From Cyclaneusma minus (lineage: Eukaryota > Ascomycota > Leotiomycetes > Marthamycetales > Marthamycetaceae): a stretch of DNA of 64,000 bases. The translations under genes were made by a program, and so were the position numbers. The number at the start of each line of letters is the position of its first letter. Position 1 is the first letter of the stretch. Location: assembly GCA_037179335.1 (NCBI GenBank), contig JAKZHN010000012.1:992001-1056000 (forward strand). Direction: 5' to 3'. Below, in pieces: positions 1-12,873 of this stretch. The notes under the pieces are model-generated. The model saw only the letters and a program-made list of their open reading frames with translations. It ran no database searches and was not told the origin of the DNA.

Positions 1-914
1 TGCGGGGGAGACCGCCAAGCTCGCGTGGTGCGAGGCAGGATCGTTTGGTGCGCTCGACGACACGGCGGCCGAGTTGGCTGTGGGAGCCGGCACCCCAGAC
101 GAACACGTTGCCTTGTGAGCTGAGTGCTAGGACGTGGTTGTCGCCTGGGGCGAGCTTGACGACGGATTTGAGCTGAGGTATGTGGACTGGCTCTAAGGCG
201 ACAGGGACGTCGGGAGAGAATCCAAGGATGCCTTCGGTGGCCAGGAATGTTCCCCAGCCGTAGACATAGCCGTCCTGGGTCAATGCGAAACTTGCATGGT
301 TGGTAGCGGCAACTTGAGTGAAGATTGTCGATTCACCGCCGAGCAGATCTGTGTCGATGGCTGTTGGTGTTGCTGCTTCGAGTGTAGGCTGGACTTCTTG
401 GTGTCTTTGTGTCTCTCTTCCCAGTGCGCCGAAGTTGTTGCTCCCCCAAGTGAGAATGCGGTTGTCGGCCGTCAAACCTACGCAGTGCGCTTTTCCGACG
501 GCCACCTGAACCACTTTGAAATCCGCATTCAACTCCCGACTTCGCTTCGGAATCGGGATATCCTCGTAGTTATCCTGGGGGAAGTACGGTGAGGGAACCG
601 GGCGTCTCGGACCACTAACACCAGTTCCGTCATCCTTCCCAAAGATCCATATGTCGAGGATTTCCGATGGTGGCTGCGTGAGAGTCTTACCGACCCTGGG
701 TCTCTTAACTGCTTCTTTGCCTAAACTCGATCGTGGTGTTGCTTTTCGCTTTCTTGATGTTGAATTAGGGGCTGGACTCGAAGTGAGAGGGGGTAGATCC
801 GACGACGACGACGTTTTGGAGGGCGACTGTTTCTTCTGCGGCTTCTTTGCTGCAACCCATGGTTAGACTTTATTCTAATTTGAGGGTCCAGGAGCACATA
901 CGAGGAGGCATCAT
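1..914 (-). CDS. RCC1: RCC1-type Ran guanine nucleotide exchange factor (3' part outside window)
   Basis: This is the N-terminal part of the chromatin-bound exchange factor that loads GTP on Ran for nuclear transport and spindle assembly (Prp20/Pim1 family). Exon 1 is 914-902 and the intron 901-850 has a GTATGT donor, a CTAAC branch point and a CAG acceptor. Exon 2 runs from 849 off the left edge. The protein starts MMPPPKKPQKK, has a basic nuclear-localisation-like segment (SRKRKATPRSS), then the family opening LDIWIFGKDDG. RCC1 blades follow, for example VGKAHCVGLTADNRILTWGS and KLAPGDNHVLALSSQGNVFVWGAG. The start at 914 is chosen because homologues usually begin with a short MPP-K-rich tail. 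An in-frame ATG at 1076 would add about 54 residues and cannot be excluded. Only roughly half of the usual seven-bladed propeller is inside the window. Confidence 0.88.
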
Positions 915-1592
915 GCTAGAAAGCCTTCTGTCTTCGTCCGTCTCGTCATCCAGTCTTCCTTGGTATGCCTTGGTTTCAGCGGTCGCCTCTCGAAGATCTC
1001 GCTCCTTAGGTTGTTGCGCCAACCAGTCCAGATATTCCTGGTCAACTGCGCCGTCCGGAGCCTCCATGCCAGACATATCTCCAAGTGACGAGAAGCTCAG
1101 CGGTGCTTCACTATGCCGCTTTGATCTCGTGGTGTTTGGGCGCAAACTCGAGCCTTTGGCGCATGGCGGTCACGGAGAAAGTTTGAGTATCGGAGTAAAG
1201 GATGGAAGTGCGTCGAAAGGAGAGAAGTAGCACTGCTAGTTATGGGCAATTCGATTGTTGTGGTCTGGAATGCAAAGTGTAGAACCGGATTTCGTCCCTG
1301 GAATTACGAGGCTGCACTTCAGCCTTGTGGACTCGATCTCCGGTCTTTTTGTGCCGAAAGACCGAAACCGAAACCGAAAGTCAACCCCTGAGCGCTCCTG
1401 GGAATCAGATTGTCAGAAAACTACTAGTAGGACTCATCACACCAATTTCAACATCTGCTCCAACAAACTTCTGAAACTCTTCACTCTTCAGCCCTTGAAA
1501 TTGCGGTTTCAAGCCAAATATTTCGGGTTACCGATTACCATTTCTGTTTAGCCAACATTCAACGCAAACTCGCCGAGTCACACTGTCGTCGT
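915..1592. other. 5' region of the RCC1 gene
   Basis: This stretch lies between the RCC1 start and the first array unit. An open frame continues in phase upstream of the chosen start (to about 1145) and could be an N-terminal extension or leader sequence. Otherwise I see no gene. The array begins at about 1593 with a CACGTG box. Confidence 0.4.
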
Positions 1593-1640
1593 CACGTGAC
1601 TCGCTCTCGATGGGTACATCTTCGTTTGGTCAATATATAA
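1593..1640 (+). promoter_or_regulatory. CACGTG box followed by TATA box
   Basis: A CACGTG box (1593-1598) stands 36 bp before TATATAA (1634-1640). This is the first plus-strand unit of the array and faces the minus-strand TATA near 2036, so the two predicted transcripts would converge. No annotated protein gene lies downstream. Confidence 0.5.
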
Positions 1641-4600
1641 ATCGCCCCTCAAACCGAATTCCCCTGATTCCTACAAGTCTCCTATTCGCATCACCCGTCC
1701 CAACGCGAAGTCCCAGATTTCAGAAACGAGGAGAGAAATGTTCCGATAGTGGGTCGAGCTAAAGCAGTCTCTGCCCTCAAACCTGACTCTCGGGAACTTA
1801 GCAAGAAGTGACACTAAGTAAAGTGCGTAACGGCGAACAAGCTCCGTCCACAGCAGTGTTTCGCGTAAGTTCTAGCGCACAAAAGTCGTGATGATCCTGC
1901 TGGAGATCGGTATATGGTAAGAATATCTGGGAGACAAGTGATCTGTTCTCGGTCCTTGTTTATGGTAGCTGATGGGTGAACAAAGCAGCTACATAGTCCT
2001 GCTTTAAGAAGACGAGCTGCTGAGCAGTCCTTCAATTTATAGACTGGCCAGGTCCAAGGCTCATACGACTCATCAGGCTTCAGCTCTTAGCATGTTTTCA
2101 ACATTGCCGGGGTTGACAAGACCGCTGGACATCTACAAATATCTCATTTCGCCCCTCTTGCTCCTCCTTGAAGAAAATTGCGCAACACGGAAGGTCTGAT
2201 GGCTTCACAGCACATGATGATGTTTCAGAAAACCTGAATATTCTGTACAATTTCCAGGAGAAACACTACAGTCTGCTTGCTCAAGAGAACTCCACCTATT
2301 CCTTTACCTGCTAATAAAAACTGTCCGCTCCACGACAGTAGTAGGGGAAGCTGACGGCAACAAGGCTGTTTGTTTGACAGCAAAGGTTTGCGAAAAGGAT
2401 TGGAGAGATGAAGTGCAATTCCAACACGGTCACGAACCAAGTTCTGTCAAATTGTTTGCCAAACGATAAGCTGCTACCTTCGTGGACTCCTTCACACTAC
2501 CATGCCGACTTCAGCTGAGTGTCATTAAGAAATAATTTGAAGAAAGGAAGGATAAGAGCTCAAACATGTATCTTTATAGGCAGTCGGGGGTGAGCGCTGC
2601 TGGGTGAATTAACGCACTCGTGACCAGTCGAATATGTCGCTAGGCGAGTCACCAGCAGCCCGATCAGTTTGCTAACCTGAAGAGCCAGTCGTCTATAAAA
2701 GGACCTGGTCTTTCTTGTCAGGGTTTCTTCACTTTCGCACTGCACCGGAGATGCTGGAATTGTAATCAATAACAAGCTGCGTCTGACTGCTGGCATCGAT
2801 TTCATCACAACAAGAAAGTGGATCCCGGAGTCAAGTCCAGTCATCCGTTTCCCTTGCTTAGTCGAAGGCTGATGATAAGGTTGCGGTGCCGCTGTCAGTG
2901 TCGTCTTAGCACACCTGCTGTCGGATATCGAGTTTATCACCAACCCATCCTGCGACCGCTAGTCTCCGATGCCAACTACGTACTGGAGGAGAAAATCGCA
3001 CAAGTTTCCCGCAGGCTCTCAACCAAAGAGAGGCATAGCCTCAGCTGCCAGGAGCTTACAATGAAGCTTGTTTGAGCTAGCTAAGTCTTTGGGGATCCTG
3101 CGATCAGGGAAGCCTAGAGGCTTTATATAGTGGACCAAAGCTACAAGGATTTGGAGAGAAGGGAACCTCCAGGGTCGCGTAGACAAAAGCCGGTCATCAC
3201 CGCCGTTGATCATAGCTACCGCGACATCCGGTTCTTCCCGATGACCGCCTTCGTAGTAACATGCAGCCTCAGCCGCCCTTATGAAAAATCGAGAAAAAAA
3301 AATCACTGCTGTCGATTAGGCTGTCGGATTATCGTTCAAAAACTCTCGCAGCTATGACACGCAACCATACGCCTTCAAGCCTGCTTCAGGCTCGAGAGTG
3401 TGAGTAGCTGCTATCGATGGCACTTACTGCTGTCGCGAACTCTTCTGCTGTTGAAAGAAGGGATAGGCTTGCAGATCTTCATGCCTTAACCGAAAGACTT
3501 AGCGCTCAAGCTCACTGCTCAAGGATCAAGTATAAAAGGGATCGGAAATTTGGTCGTAGATTTACTACCTATCCAAAAAAATCAAACTCACTTCGAACTA
3601 TGGGATTCGGAACCCGAACAGTTGGTGCAAGTTGCCCATTCGTCGCCAGGGGCCACAAGCATGGCTTTCGAGCGGTTGCTGTAGGGTTACCTAATATTCT
3701 GCCTGTCACCTGCTTACCTACTATACTTACGAGGCGATGCTGCTACCGAAGCTCTCCGTTACTGTCGCAGAACCAACTCACTGTCGTCCCTCTCTTGTAC
3801 CAGCATCATCTTTCGGGTGGAGTGCAAGAAAGAATCAACCTCCCAGATCTAAGAAAATGGGAGCGTCAGCGGTGTAGACTGGAACCCAAGCCGACGCTTC
3901 TATGTTACCTTCCGTCCTCGAGATGCAATCTCGAAGTATAGGAATTCATTCGTTTTGTGTTCAGCGAAGCTCGAAGTTGGCTATCCTTTTATACCTCCTC
4001 TTCGTCTCTAAGCTCCGTTGCGAGATAGCTTACCAAAAAAAATTGGTGTCACGTGCAGTCGCTACCGCGATCCGTGAATCACAAGTATAAAAGCCAAAGA
4101 ATTCAAGTCTTGAATCAACATAGACATCAAAATTGGAACACATTTCCCCACTCTCACGCACGAGTCGACTTTTCCAGGCAGTATCCTTGAGAACCCAGGT
4201 CATCACCACGAAGCCTATTCATGGCTCGAGCATTTTTGCTACGGATGCCGGAAAACCATGACTGATATTGATAGCAATTGCTGCTGTCGGGAGATTCTTC
4301 TCCTGTCGAAAGGTGGGTAGGCTTACAGCTCTTCATCTTTTGGCTGAAATGCTCAAAGTCAATATGGGGGTAAATGTCCCTTCTACCTTAGGCTCTCACA
4401 GATTTTTGTATAAGACAGCAGGGAACACACGGATATGAAACCTGCGAGTCAGACACATTGCGGGTTGTGACCGTATCGATCAACTTACTTCAACAATATA
4501 GTCTCCAGGAAGTTTTTATACCTTTCCTTCTCAGCTTCTTGGGTTCTCTTCCCTCCAAGTCACTCAGTGCTTCACTTTAGTCAGGTGGGTTCTAGGTCAA

Positions 4601-5675
4601 TATGTCACTGATCCCCGCGATCCATGGATCTCGGTATAAAAGGGAGAGTAATTCCCAGCTTTAGAAGACTTAGAGACGGAGAATGTTGGGTATTCCCCCA
4701 TATGAAAACCAGGATAGTGAGAAGATAGATCTTCTAAGAAATGAATTTCACCATAGCCTCTTTCTGAAATTGAGTGTGTCGAGATTTGATATGCAGTCTG
4801 TTTTACAAGGAAATCTGGAATCATGTCAGCTACTTACCCTACCGTTGGTTGTCTTGACTGCTGTCGCGGAAGATTTCTGCTGTCGAATCATTGTGATTCT
4901 CTCACTTCTTTGCTTTCTAGCTTCCGCATTGACACTGAGTGTGGGAGTAAGCCAACTACTGAGCATTAGTGCTCTTATGAAGCCGTAAAAGTGAGTTGGG
5001 AAAATACACGAATCCTTATGTGTTCACAGCAACTGACGCTTTCTATTTCCGCGAGTGTTTCTTGATCATGGATGGACCAAACTTTAGTGTTCTTTTATAG
5101 CTATTCTTCTTAGATTCTTTCTGCTCTCAGTCACGTGATCCACCTCCAAGTCCCACTTCCTAGCCCACTACACACCGATCCTGGTCATTCAACAGAACAC
5201 CAAGCCTCCATTCCGGAATAAACCTATTCAGGTACCTACGTAAGATGCGGGAATTCCGACTCGAAAGGATCCAAAGACTGTAGGGAGGAAGCGCGCAGAC
5301 AGCTGGTGGGGAAAGGGATCCCTCTCTAGAGCTGGTGGAATGTGGGTATAATTTTTGGGATTGGAATTTGTGAAACTTCAATAGATTTGTAGACGGCCCA
5401 CGTTTTTTGCAAGAACCAGGTGTCGACACTTCTAGTTGCCACCGCTGGGAGGTCATGCTGCTGTCAGACGGATGCTTGGGCTGTAGGTCTTAATCTTCTG
5501 GCCTCATCGTCAGCATCCAGTTTGTGGGAATGAGCATTGCTGTTAATCTTTGTGGGCTTAAGAAAAACGCCGCTCAGAATACATACAAACACGGAAGGTG
5601 TTTCAAAAAAGCCTTCAAGCAATTTGCAATTATCCACTTTGCAATGGCCGGATCAGCTTAGATTTTGAGACCCTC

Positions 5676-5828
5676 TTATAACTCTCTTAGCTCCTCTTTA
5701 CTGCAAGTCACGTGATTCACTTTCAAGGTCCCAGCTGACTCTGCACCGCTGTCGGCTGTCCAGGAGCAACTGAATGGGACGCCTTGATTCTAGTGCGAAA
5801 AATCCTAGACCGGATTGCAAGTATAAAA
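5676..5828. promoter_or_regulatory. Representative bidirectional array promoter
   Basis: A minus-strand TATA (5676-5682) and a plus-strand TATAAAA (5822-5828) point away from each other, about 146 bp apart. The spacer holds TCACGTGATTCAC (from 5708) and further on CTGCACCG. The same order (minus TATA, CACGTGA block, plus TATA) recurs around 3987-4092. The 5093 box has the same minus TATA and CACGTGA block. The layout implies two divergent start sites; no start has been measured. Confidence 0.55.
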
Positions 5829-6639
5829 GACTGGGGATTAACAAGCACGAGGAGGTACAAGGAGGTACAACATGAAGATGGGACATGGTGACACGAAGTC
5901 TCATAGTGCAAAGAATCGTCTGACGACGACTGTATTTTTGAGTGGTCTTTGTTTACGTGCTTGTGGAGAATGAAGTTCAACAAACAATTTTCCTTTGCAA
6001 GCGTCAGGTCAGCGGGGATTTCTGCTGGCCCGCTGTTCAATTCGCGTCAGTCTTCGCCGCCGTCGACGGTTCATACTGCTGTCGGAAAGATCCACTTCCA
6101 CGTCTCCTGATCTTCCAACCTGAAAGCCAATGTTTAGTTAGGGTAGTGCATTAATGCTAGTCTCTCCTCGTTCTAGGAATGTCCAGATGAGAAGATCGAG
6201 TGACTCGTAAATCCGATTGGCCGAGATCATTTTTCATAGATGGATCAACCCAAGATGCGTGGTGTTTTTATACCTCTCCTGCTCAGCTTCTCTTAGCTTC
6301 AAGTTAGGTGACATACCTGATACCTCAAATTTCTAATTCACCCCTGCACCGATCTCGGCCAGCCATGTGGAAACAGCGCTCTAGTTTGAAACTAAGGGTG
6401 CGCCCGGGACTGCGGCTATAAAAGGATCTAAACTCACAAATTCGAGGAACTCAAGATCTTAAGCTATGGAGCGCAATCACCATTGCTGCTGGGCTTCTTT
6501 GAACCTTAGAAAGGAGCTGGGCAAACACAGAATTCTTCTCAAGCAAGTAGCTCCTTGCGGTACAGTAGTGTATCAATGCTCATACCAGCGTGGAATTCGA
6601 GGAGTTCTTAAACCCCTTCATTAAGTCTGCTCCTCTTGG

Positions 6640-9600
6640 GCAACCATGCGACAGAACTTCGTTGGCTGTCGTCGAGAACCCTTGCTGCTGTTGTGTGAGG
6701 GAGTCGTGCTTAGATTTTCGATTCCCAATTTGCTGGTTCGTACGTATCTCGATGCCCACTTGAAAATTGTGCAAAATGCTGCCGAGCTCCTTGAAGGGTG
6801 CAGCAGAGATAGACCAGAACATTCGCCTTGAGCAAGTCCCCGTGGGAGACATGGCGGAGTTTGAAGGGTTCATGTCTGGACCTCTTTGGACTTTGATGGA
6901 TTTTTATATCTTTCCCCTGAGCCTAGAACTTTGCGGCAAAGGTCAGGTAACGGTGCTACCTGCTGCCGCTGACAACTTCCTACCGTTGATGGCTTTTGCT
7001 GCTGTCGAATATGTAGACTTGCAAGTGTGAGGCGTTTGGTCATCTCATTGCTGTGACGCAATGTTCAAATTTGATTTTTGAATGTTGCTGCCGAGATACT
7101 GCAAATCACGGTGGTGGATGGAATCCAGAAGCTGGGTGAAAGCGTGGATACGTCTCAATCTGTTTCGATAGCATTGGTTCATTTTTCCATGGCCTATCCA
7201 GCTTGGGCTTCAAGGGTTTCTTATATCTTTTCTCTCGATTTCGTCAACTGACCAGACCTTGGGCTATGGAAATAGATGCTGCCCGACCAATGATGCTGCT
7301 GTCGAATAGATGGTAGGCTCGCAGCTGCTATTCCTCAATTCTACCAGTCATGTGTAATTTCGGGGTGATTTTCGCTTTCGTGGTTGCGTTAAGTCACGAA
7401 AGGGAGTTGTACATTGGACAGAAACGCGGAACTGGCAAGCAAATACCCAAGCGTTGTCCATTCTACGTCGGTAGTTGAACCAGTTTGGGCCCTGACAGGC
7501 TTTTATACCTCAGTCTTGGAGCTTGGAATTTCAGCGCGAGGCTTTGGGCAATGAATAGCTGTCACTGGTGGGATTAGCTGTCGTTGGTAGTGATTTTTGC
7601 TGTAGAAATGATAGACTTGCAATTCTCGCCTTCTCCCCAAAACACTCAAGTTTGATCTGCGAATTAGCATTGCCAACTAGTTTTCATAAGGTTTTAGAAG
7701 GGAGCTGGACCAAAGAAAGAACAGATGGCTAATAGAAAGTGCATGCTGGAATGTTTGATGGTAGGATAAGCCTGAATCTGAAGGGAGTTTTATACCTCAA
7801 TCTCATCCCCTCAGCTTTGAATTATGGGCGAAGATCACGTAGTACGCTCAGCTGCCGTTGACGGAGCTCTTTTCTGTCGAATAGACAACCTCGTAGCCGG
7901 ACATTGACCAGCTCCAAGTCCCCTGTCCGATCAGTGTATGCGCATCTAACGCTGAGACTTTTCCTCTGCGAAACTGATACGCATCGAACAAGGTCTTCGA
8001 ATGTACGAAGTATTCAGCAATTTCCTTTGATTTCTTTCATGGCTGGAGAAGATGGGACTTCAAGGGGTTTTTATACCTCTTCTCTGAGCCTGGCCTCGCA
8101 CAACGAGAGTCAAATACTGAGACTAGCTGCTGTTGGTAAGCTTAGCTACCGCTAACGGAATTTGCTGCTGTCGAATGAGCAAGCCAACGTCCAATCATCT
8201 TTTAGCTCGCACATCACAAATATCATTGGGGATAGTGAGTTGCTAAATGCTGATCTGTCTTTCCGAAGCCACACGCACAGAAAGTAGTAGTCACATAGTT
8301 AAGTAGAAATAGATAGTAGGTTCTGTAGGTTTTGTATGTTCTGATTGTCGATGAGGAACCTCGATTTTCATTGGCTGGTTCGGACCCAGGTCTTTTGTCG
8401 TAGAAGAAAGGAAAAGTTGAACCTCCGTGTCGATGAGAAATGTAGGAAATGTTTTTTGGTATTTTCCATGACTGAAGAAAGCATGGGCTTGAAGGGCTTT
8501 TTATAGCCCTTCCTCTGAGCATGACCTTCTTAGGACAGTTGAAAAGTTTGCTTGAGCCACAGAAACAGCTGTCGCTGGTAAGAATCGCTGCCGTTCTTTG
8601 ATTTTACTACTGTTGAAGCACTTCGCTGCTGTCGAATGAATATGTCCGTCGCCCTCAAATCCTTGAGCCTCTGAATCCGAAGCCAACCTACGTTGAGTTG
8701 AGAACCTTGGGCGAGTATTGAACGCTGAGACTTTGGAACATCACAGGAAAGAGTTGGGCGAAAGAATGACTACGCAACGCCAAGCAAGACCATCGCGGTG
8801 AGCTAGCCATTGATTCGCCAATGGTGGAAGAAGACCAATCTTGGAGGGCTTTTTATACCCCATTCTCTAAGTCTCATATTCTAGAAGCGGGAAGCTAGAA
8901 ATCGCTTGAACAATGATAATAGCTGTCGTCAGTGTGAGTTTCTGCCTTTTTTGGTCGTGCTGCCGTTGATGGCTTATGCTGCTGTCGAACAATTCAATTC
9001 ATCACCATCAAATTTCCGCGCCTCTCTCTTCAAAGTACATGTTTGGCTGGGTACTTTAAGTGAGTGTTTTTACACCAGTCTCTAGTTTTAACAGGGCAAA
9101 AAAATGAATAGATAGCCATCAAGAAACTCCACCATCTTGGGACCTGTCTTGCGTGTCTGTGCATGACCGAGAAAGCTTGAGGTTGGAGGTCTTTTTATAG
9201 CCCTCCCCTTCCCCTGGCCGTCTTAGAAAAGCTTGATTCTCGATAAGTCAATGAGTAAAATCAGTCTCTGGTGGCATTTGCTGCTGTCGCTTACTTGTCC
9301 TATTATCAGCCCCCTTTGCTGCTATCGAATAAGCATATCTCTTGCTTGAATTTCTAGGCCGCTAAATCTGAAGCACATGTTTGGCTGGAACCCTGAGTGG
9401 GTCTTGTTGCCCAAGCCTTAGCAAAATCACAAGCGAGAGCTGAGCAAACGAATTCGAAGTTCGAAGCAAGACCATGCGATGGATTGTGTTGTTTGTTGAC
9501 CATGACTGAAGAAGCTTGAGCTTGGAGGGCTTTTTTAGCCCTTCCTTACGCCTGGCCTTGTTCGATGAGCTCGAAGATCGCTTACGCAATGAGAAGCACT

Positions 9601-10800
9601 TACGGCTGGTAGGACTTGCTGCTGTCGCTTGCTATTCCTAACGTCGACGGATTTTTCTGTTATCGAATGTAGGTAGATAGAATATTTTGGGCATATGGCA
9701 TTGAAGTTTAAGTCGTTCGCGCAGTGTGTCTTAATATCAAGCGTGTGTCAGCCTTTCCTAGCATGGACGGATTTTGCTGTTGTCGAACAAACAGAGTCTG
9801 TCGTTGCCGAATGTTCTAGGCCTGCGCCTTGGAAGTCGATGCGTTTTGCGCGGTGAGTATTAATGTGAAGCTTTTGTGAAGTGTAGAGTCGTGAAGAGAG
9901 GAAGTTGGACACTAGGTATGCGTTAACAACCCACGCAACGACATAAGCATATGGCCATCCAGTTTCTTTCTTTGGCTGAACAAGATTGGACTTCAAGGAC
10001 TTTTTATACCTCATCTTCCCAGCCTGGCCCTGTTGAATAAGCCGGGCGATCGCTTAGTCAATGGGCATAATAGCTGCCGCCGGCGCGATTTGCTGCCGTC
10101 GACGGCTTTTGTGGTTGCCGAACAAGCAACCGTCTGTCGTTCATGAACTTCTAGGCCTTTGGCTCCGAAGTCCGCATTTTGCTAGAATGCTGAGCGTTGC
10201 TGCTGAGATCTTCGTGTATTTCAATATCGCAAAAAGGGGGTTGGGTTAAAGAAAGATCGAAACGCAGCAAGCAAGTCCGTGGCATAATTCCGTCTAAGAT
10301 ATCTTTCCATGGCTGAACAAAGTTGGGCTACGAGGTCTTTTTATACCTCTTCCTCTGAGCCTGGGTTTGCTGGAGGAGTTGGGTCGCTTGAGCAATGGGC
10401 GTGGGATTTGTTGCCGACTTGCCGTCGAGAGCCTTTGCTGTCATTGAATGCTTTCTGTATCGTGGATGGTCCTTGCCGTCCAACCAGCAAACCTCTCGTC
10501 CTTAAATTTTCTGGACCTCTAACTTCGAGGCCTGCGTCTTGGCTGATGTGGTGAACGACCGCCCCTGAGACTTCGAACATCGTAAAGGAGTAAAAGCGTG
10601 TTGGGCAGAGAAAGAATAGTCACGTACGTGTCAAAAAAATCCATAGATGAGATGGGTATGGATTCTTGTGCATAGTTGACGGAAGGAAATGGGGACAAAC
10701 GAACGACACGAGCTAAGCAAGTCCTCAGATCGACCTCCACTGTAGAAAATTCGATGGCTGCTGGGTGGGTTTGAGCTTTCGGCAGCTTTTATTGCACTGT
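6640..10800 (-). repeat. Array 1b: head-to-tail minus-strand TATA units
   Basis: About eleven tandem units all point to the minus strand. TATA boxes (read on the plus strand as TTTTTATACCTC and variants) lie near 6902, 7221, 7501, 7791, 8072, 8500, 8854, 9195, 9534 (decayed to TTTTTTAG), 10003 and 10340, so spacing is about 280-470 bp. About 75-130 bp upstream of each box, in minus-strand sense, lies CGACAGCAGC or a variant, often doubled. On the plus strand these appear as GCTGCTGTCGAA near 7000, 7296, 8165, 8629, 8978, 9280 and 9618. The predicted transcribed part of several units shares AAGTCTCAGCGTTC and TTTCGCCCAACTC blocks. Units are clearly related but diverged, and no reading frame is kept between them. 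Confidence 0.75.
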
Positions 10801-11094
10801 CCTCTGCGACTGGGCTGTGTGACTGACAGCGACGAGAGTACTCGGCAGGGTTAGTGGAATAAGTCATCACCTGACTGCTAGACACAGCACTTGGAGACAT
10901 GCAAGCAATGGCTTTTTCTCTGAAGTTTCAAGTTTTGAGGTCCATGTATATCTTGTATAACCCAGTATCAGCAGCAGACAAATGCAGACTGCCCGCCTAC
11001 CACATCAAGCCTAAAAGGCCCCCTATATACTCCCATATCGTACACAATCATACAACACAGACTCCATCAGAATACCACTCATTTAGCAGCCTAT
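10801..11094. other. Intergenic, end of array 1
   Basis: This stretch contains a possible decayed TATA unit (near 10787) and a TATATA element near 11024 read on the minus strand. No gene is seen. It includes the 3' flank of the MAS2-type gene. Confidence 0.3.
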
Positions 11095-12873
11095 TCACCT
11101 CCTCCCCAACTTCCACCTCGCAATCCTCTCTTGTATCTCCGCCCACCCCACCTTCTGCATCACCCTCCCCTCCACATCACCCTCCTGCAACACCACAGTC
11201 GGCGCGCCACTTCCCTCCCCTTGATTCCTCACACCCCCCTGCACCACCAACCTCGCCACTCTTCTCAAATCCTCCACCGTCAACTCCTCAATCTTCCTAC
11301 ACATCTCCCTAACACCCACCTTGCGTCCATGTACCTGCACCTGCCTTCCCAAATCCTCCAGCTCCACCATCCTACTCTCCAAATTCATAAGCAGCGAACT
11401 GCGTAATTGGTTTTTGGCGCGGTTGACTTCCACTTTCTGCAAGGCTGACCAGCCGGATTCGAGAGTCAGGGCGTTGAGTTCGCGACACATTACGTCGAGC
11501 ATGGGCATTACGCGGTCGGGGGAGCAGGAGGAGGATATGCCGAAGAGCCCGCTGTCGGTGTAGGAGTGGTTGAAGGCGATGCAGGATTCGACCCAGCCGT
11601 GTTGATTGAGCACGTTGGTGTAGAGACGGCTGTACATGCCTTTTCCAGGGCCGCCGGCGGAGAAGGAGCCGCCGCCGCCGAGGAGGGTTTGGAGTGTGGC
11701 GAGAGCGTAGATGTCGTCGGAGGAGATGGGGAGGGCTTCGAAGGCGAGGTGGATGTGTGTTAGGGCGGGGATGTGTGGGTTGATGGGGGGTGGGAGGTTG
11801 GGGAGGGTGAGGAAGCCGCCGGTGTAGTGGGCGGGGAGGTTCATTTCGAGTGGGGAGGGGGGTGTAGTGGGAACGGATTGGACGGAAGCGGCGTTGGAGG
11901 CGGAGGTGGAGAGGTTTTTGAAGAAGGGGATGCGGGAGAGGAGTTTGGAGGGCTGTTGGGTGGCGCTGGGGGGTGGTTGAGACACATCAATGGTCGATGC
12001 TGCCGTTGGGCCTAGAGAGGCTTCTGCGCCCATCTGTGACAGAACTGGCTCGGCTCCTTTCATGTCGCCGAAGTATTGCTCTGCTAATCGGATGGCTTCG
12101 TCGTGCTTTACTCCTGCGAAAGCAATGACCATTCGTTCTGGGCGGAAAAATGTATCCCGGTAGGCCTCGACTGTGGCCTTGTTGATTTCTCCGAGTCGTT
12201 CTTTGGGACATAATAAGGGATTTCCCAAAGTGTTGTCTTTAAAAGCAGCCATATGTACCAGCTCGGGCAAAATAAGTTCTGGCTTCGACCAGATTTCTCC
12301 AATCTCATATGACGCCGTCTCCAACTGCTGCTCCACCTCTTCCTCGGTAAGCAGCGGATTCCGTATCGTTTCCGCCAGAAGAGCAACAGTAGTTGGCACA
12401 GCCGAGTTAAAAGTCGCGGTCTGATACATCAGCGATTCCCGCGAAGACGCGCATGTGATATTTCCACCTAGCGACTCGATGTCTTCTAGCATCTTATCGC
12501 TTGTGCGTTTTGTCGTCGACTTGAAGGCAAGTCTGTCCATAATATGGCTCACACCGCGGAGGTATTCATTTTCGTATCGCGAACCGGCGTCGATGTACAC
12601 CCCGATTCCAGAGAAATGGCCCGGCAGGGCTTCGGTCGCGACGCGTACGCCATTCGGAAGAGCGGTTATTTGATCGAGCTCAGATGGATCCTGGGTGAAG
12701 GTGAGTTTCGGGACTTGGGCTTCAATGGGCAGCATTTAGGGAATTACCTTTTGGATGGGCTCGACAACAGTCGCATGACCTCTTTTTGCGCCCAACAGAG
12801 GCGCGCCGTATTGGGCTTGCCGTACTGAAGGGAGGACTCGCGAGAGGGCCCGCGACGAGCTTGGTTTCATCAT
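11095..12873 (-). CDS. MAS2: Mitochondrial processing peptidase alpha subunit
   Basis: This is the substrate-recognition subunit of the matrix peptidase that removes mitochondrial targeting presequences. Exon 1 is 12873-12748, the intron 12747-12691 (57 bp, GTAATT to CAG), and exon 2 runs 12690-11095, giving 573 residues. Joining the exons gives the continuous family sequence IQK-DPSELDQITALPNG. The first about 40 residues are basic and Ser/Arg-rich (MMKPSSSRALSRVLPSVRQ), as expected of a presequence. The insulinase-type domain has HIMDRLAFKST where the catalytic beta subunit has the HxxEH zinc site, so this is the non-catalytic alpha chain. The alpha-specific glycine-rich loop (GGGGSFSAGGPGKGMYSRLY) is near residues 376-395. 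A low-complexity Ser/Pro insert (near residues 255-320) separates the two halves. The gene appears intact. Confidence 0.95.

Larger units (their letters stand above)
1593..6500. repeat. Array 1a: divergent TATA-box units
   Basis: This is a block of diverged promoter-like units with no credible protein gene. Plus-strand TATA boxes lie near 1634, 2694, 3532, 4086, 4635, 5822 and 6417, with weak ones near 3279 and 5347. Minus-strand boxes lie near 2036, 2573, 3123, 3987, 4514, 5093, 5676 and 6266. Several form back-to-back pairs 100-150 bp apart: 2573/2694, 3987/4086, 4514/4635, 5676/5822 and 6266/6417. Spacers carry CACGTG at 4050, 5132 and 5709, and the single plus box at 1634 has one at 1593. 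Between pairs, facing units converge across a segment of about 300-450 bp with one or more copies of CTGCTGTCG (near 3300, 3427, 4270, 4859 and 6078). Open frames here are short, differ from unit to unit and often run through the TATA boxes. Short non-coding transcripts are my inference. Confidence 0.72.

Noticed and set aside
3417..3941. 174-codon frame in array 1a
   Set aside because: It spans a plus-strand TATA unit, shows no domain, and has no counterpart in neighbouring units.
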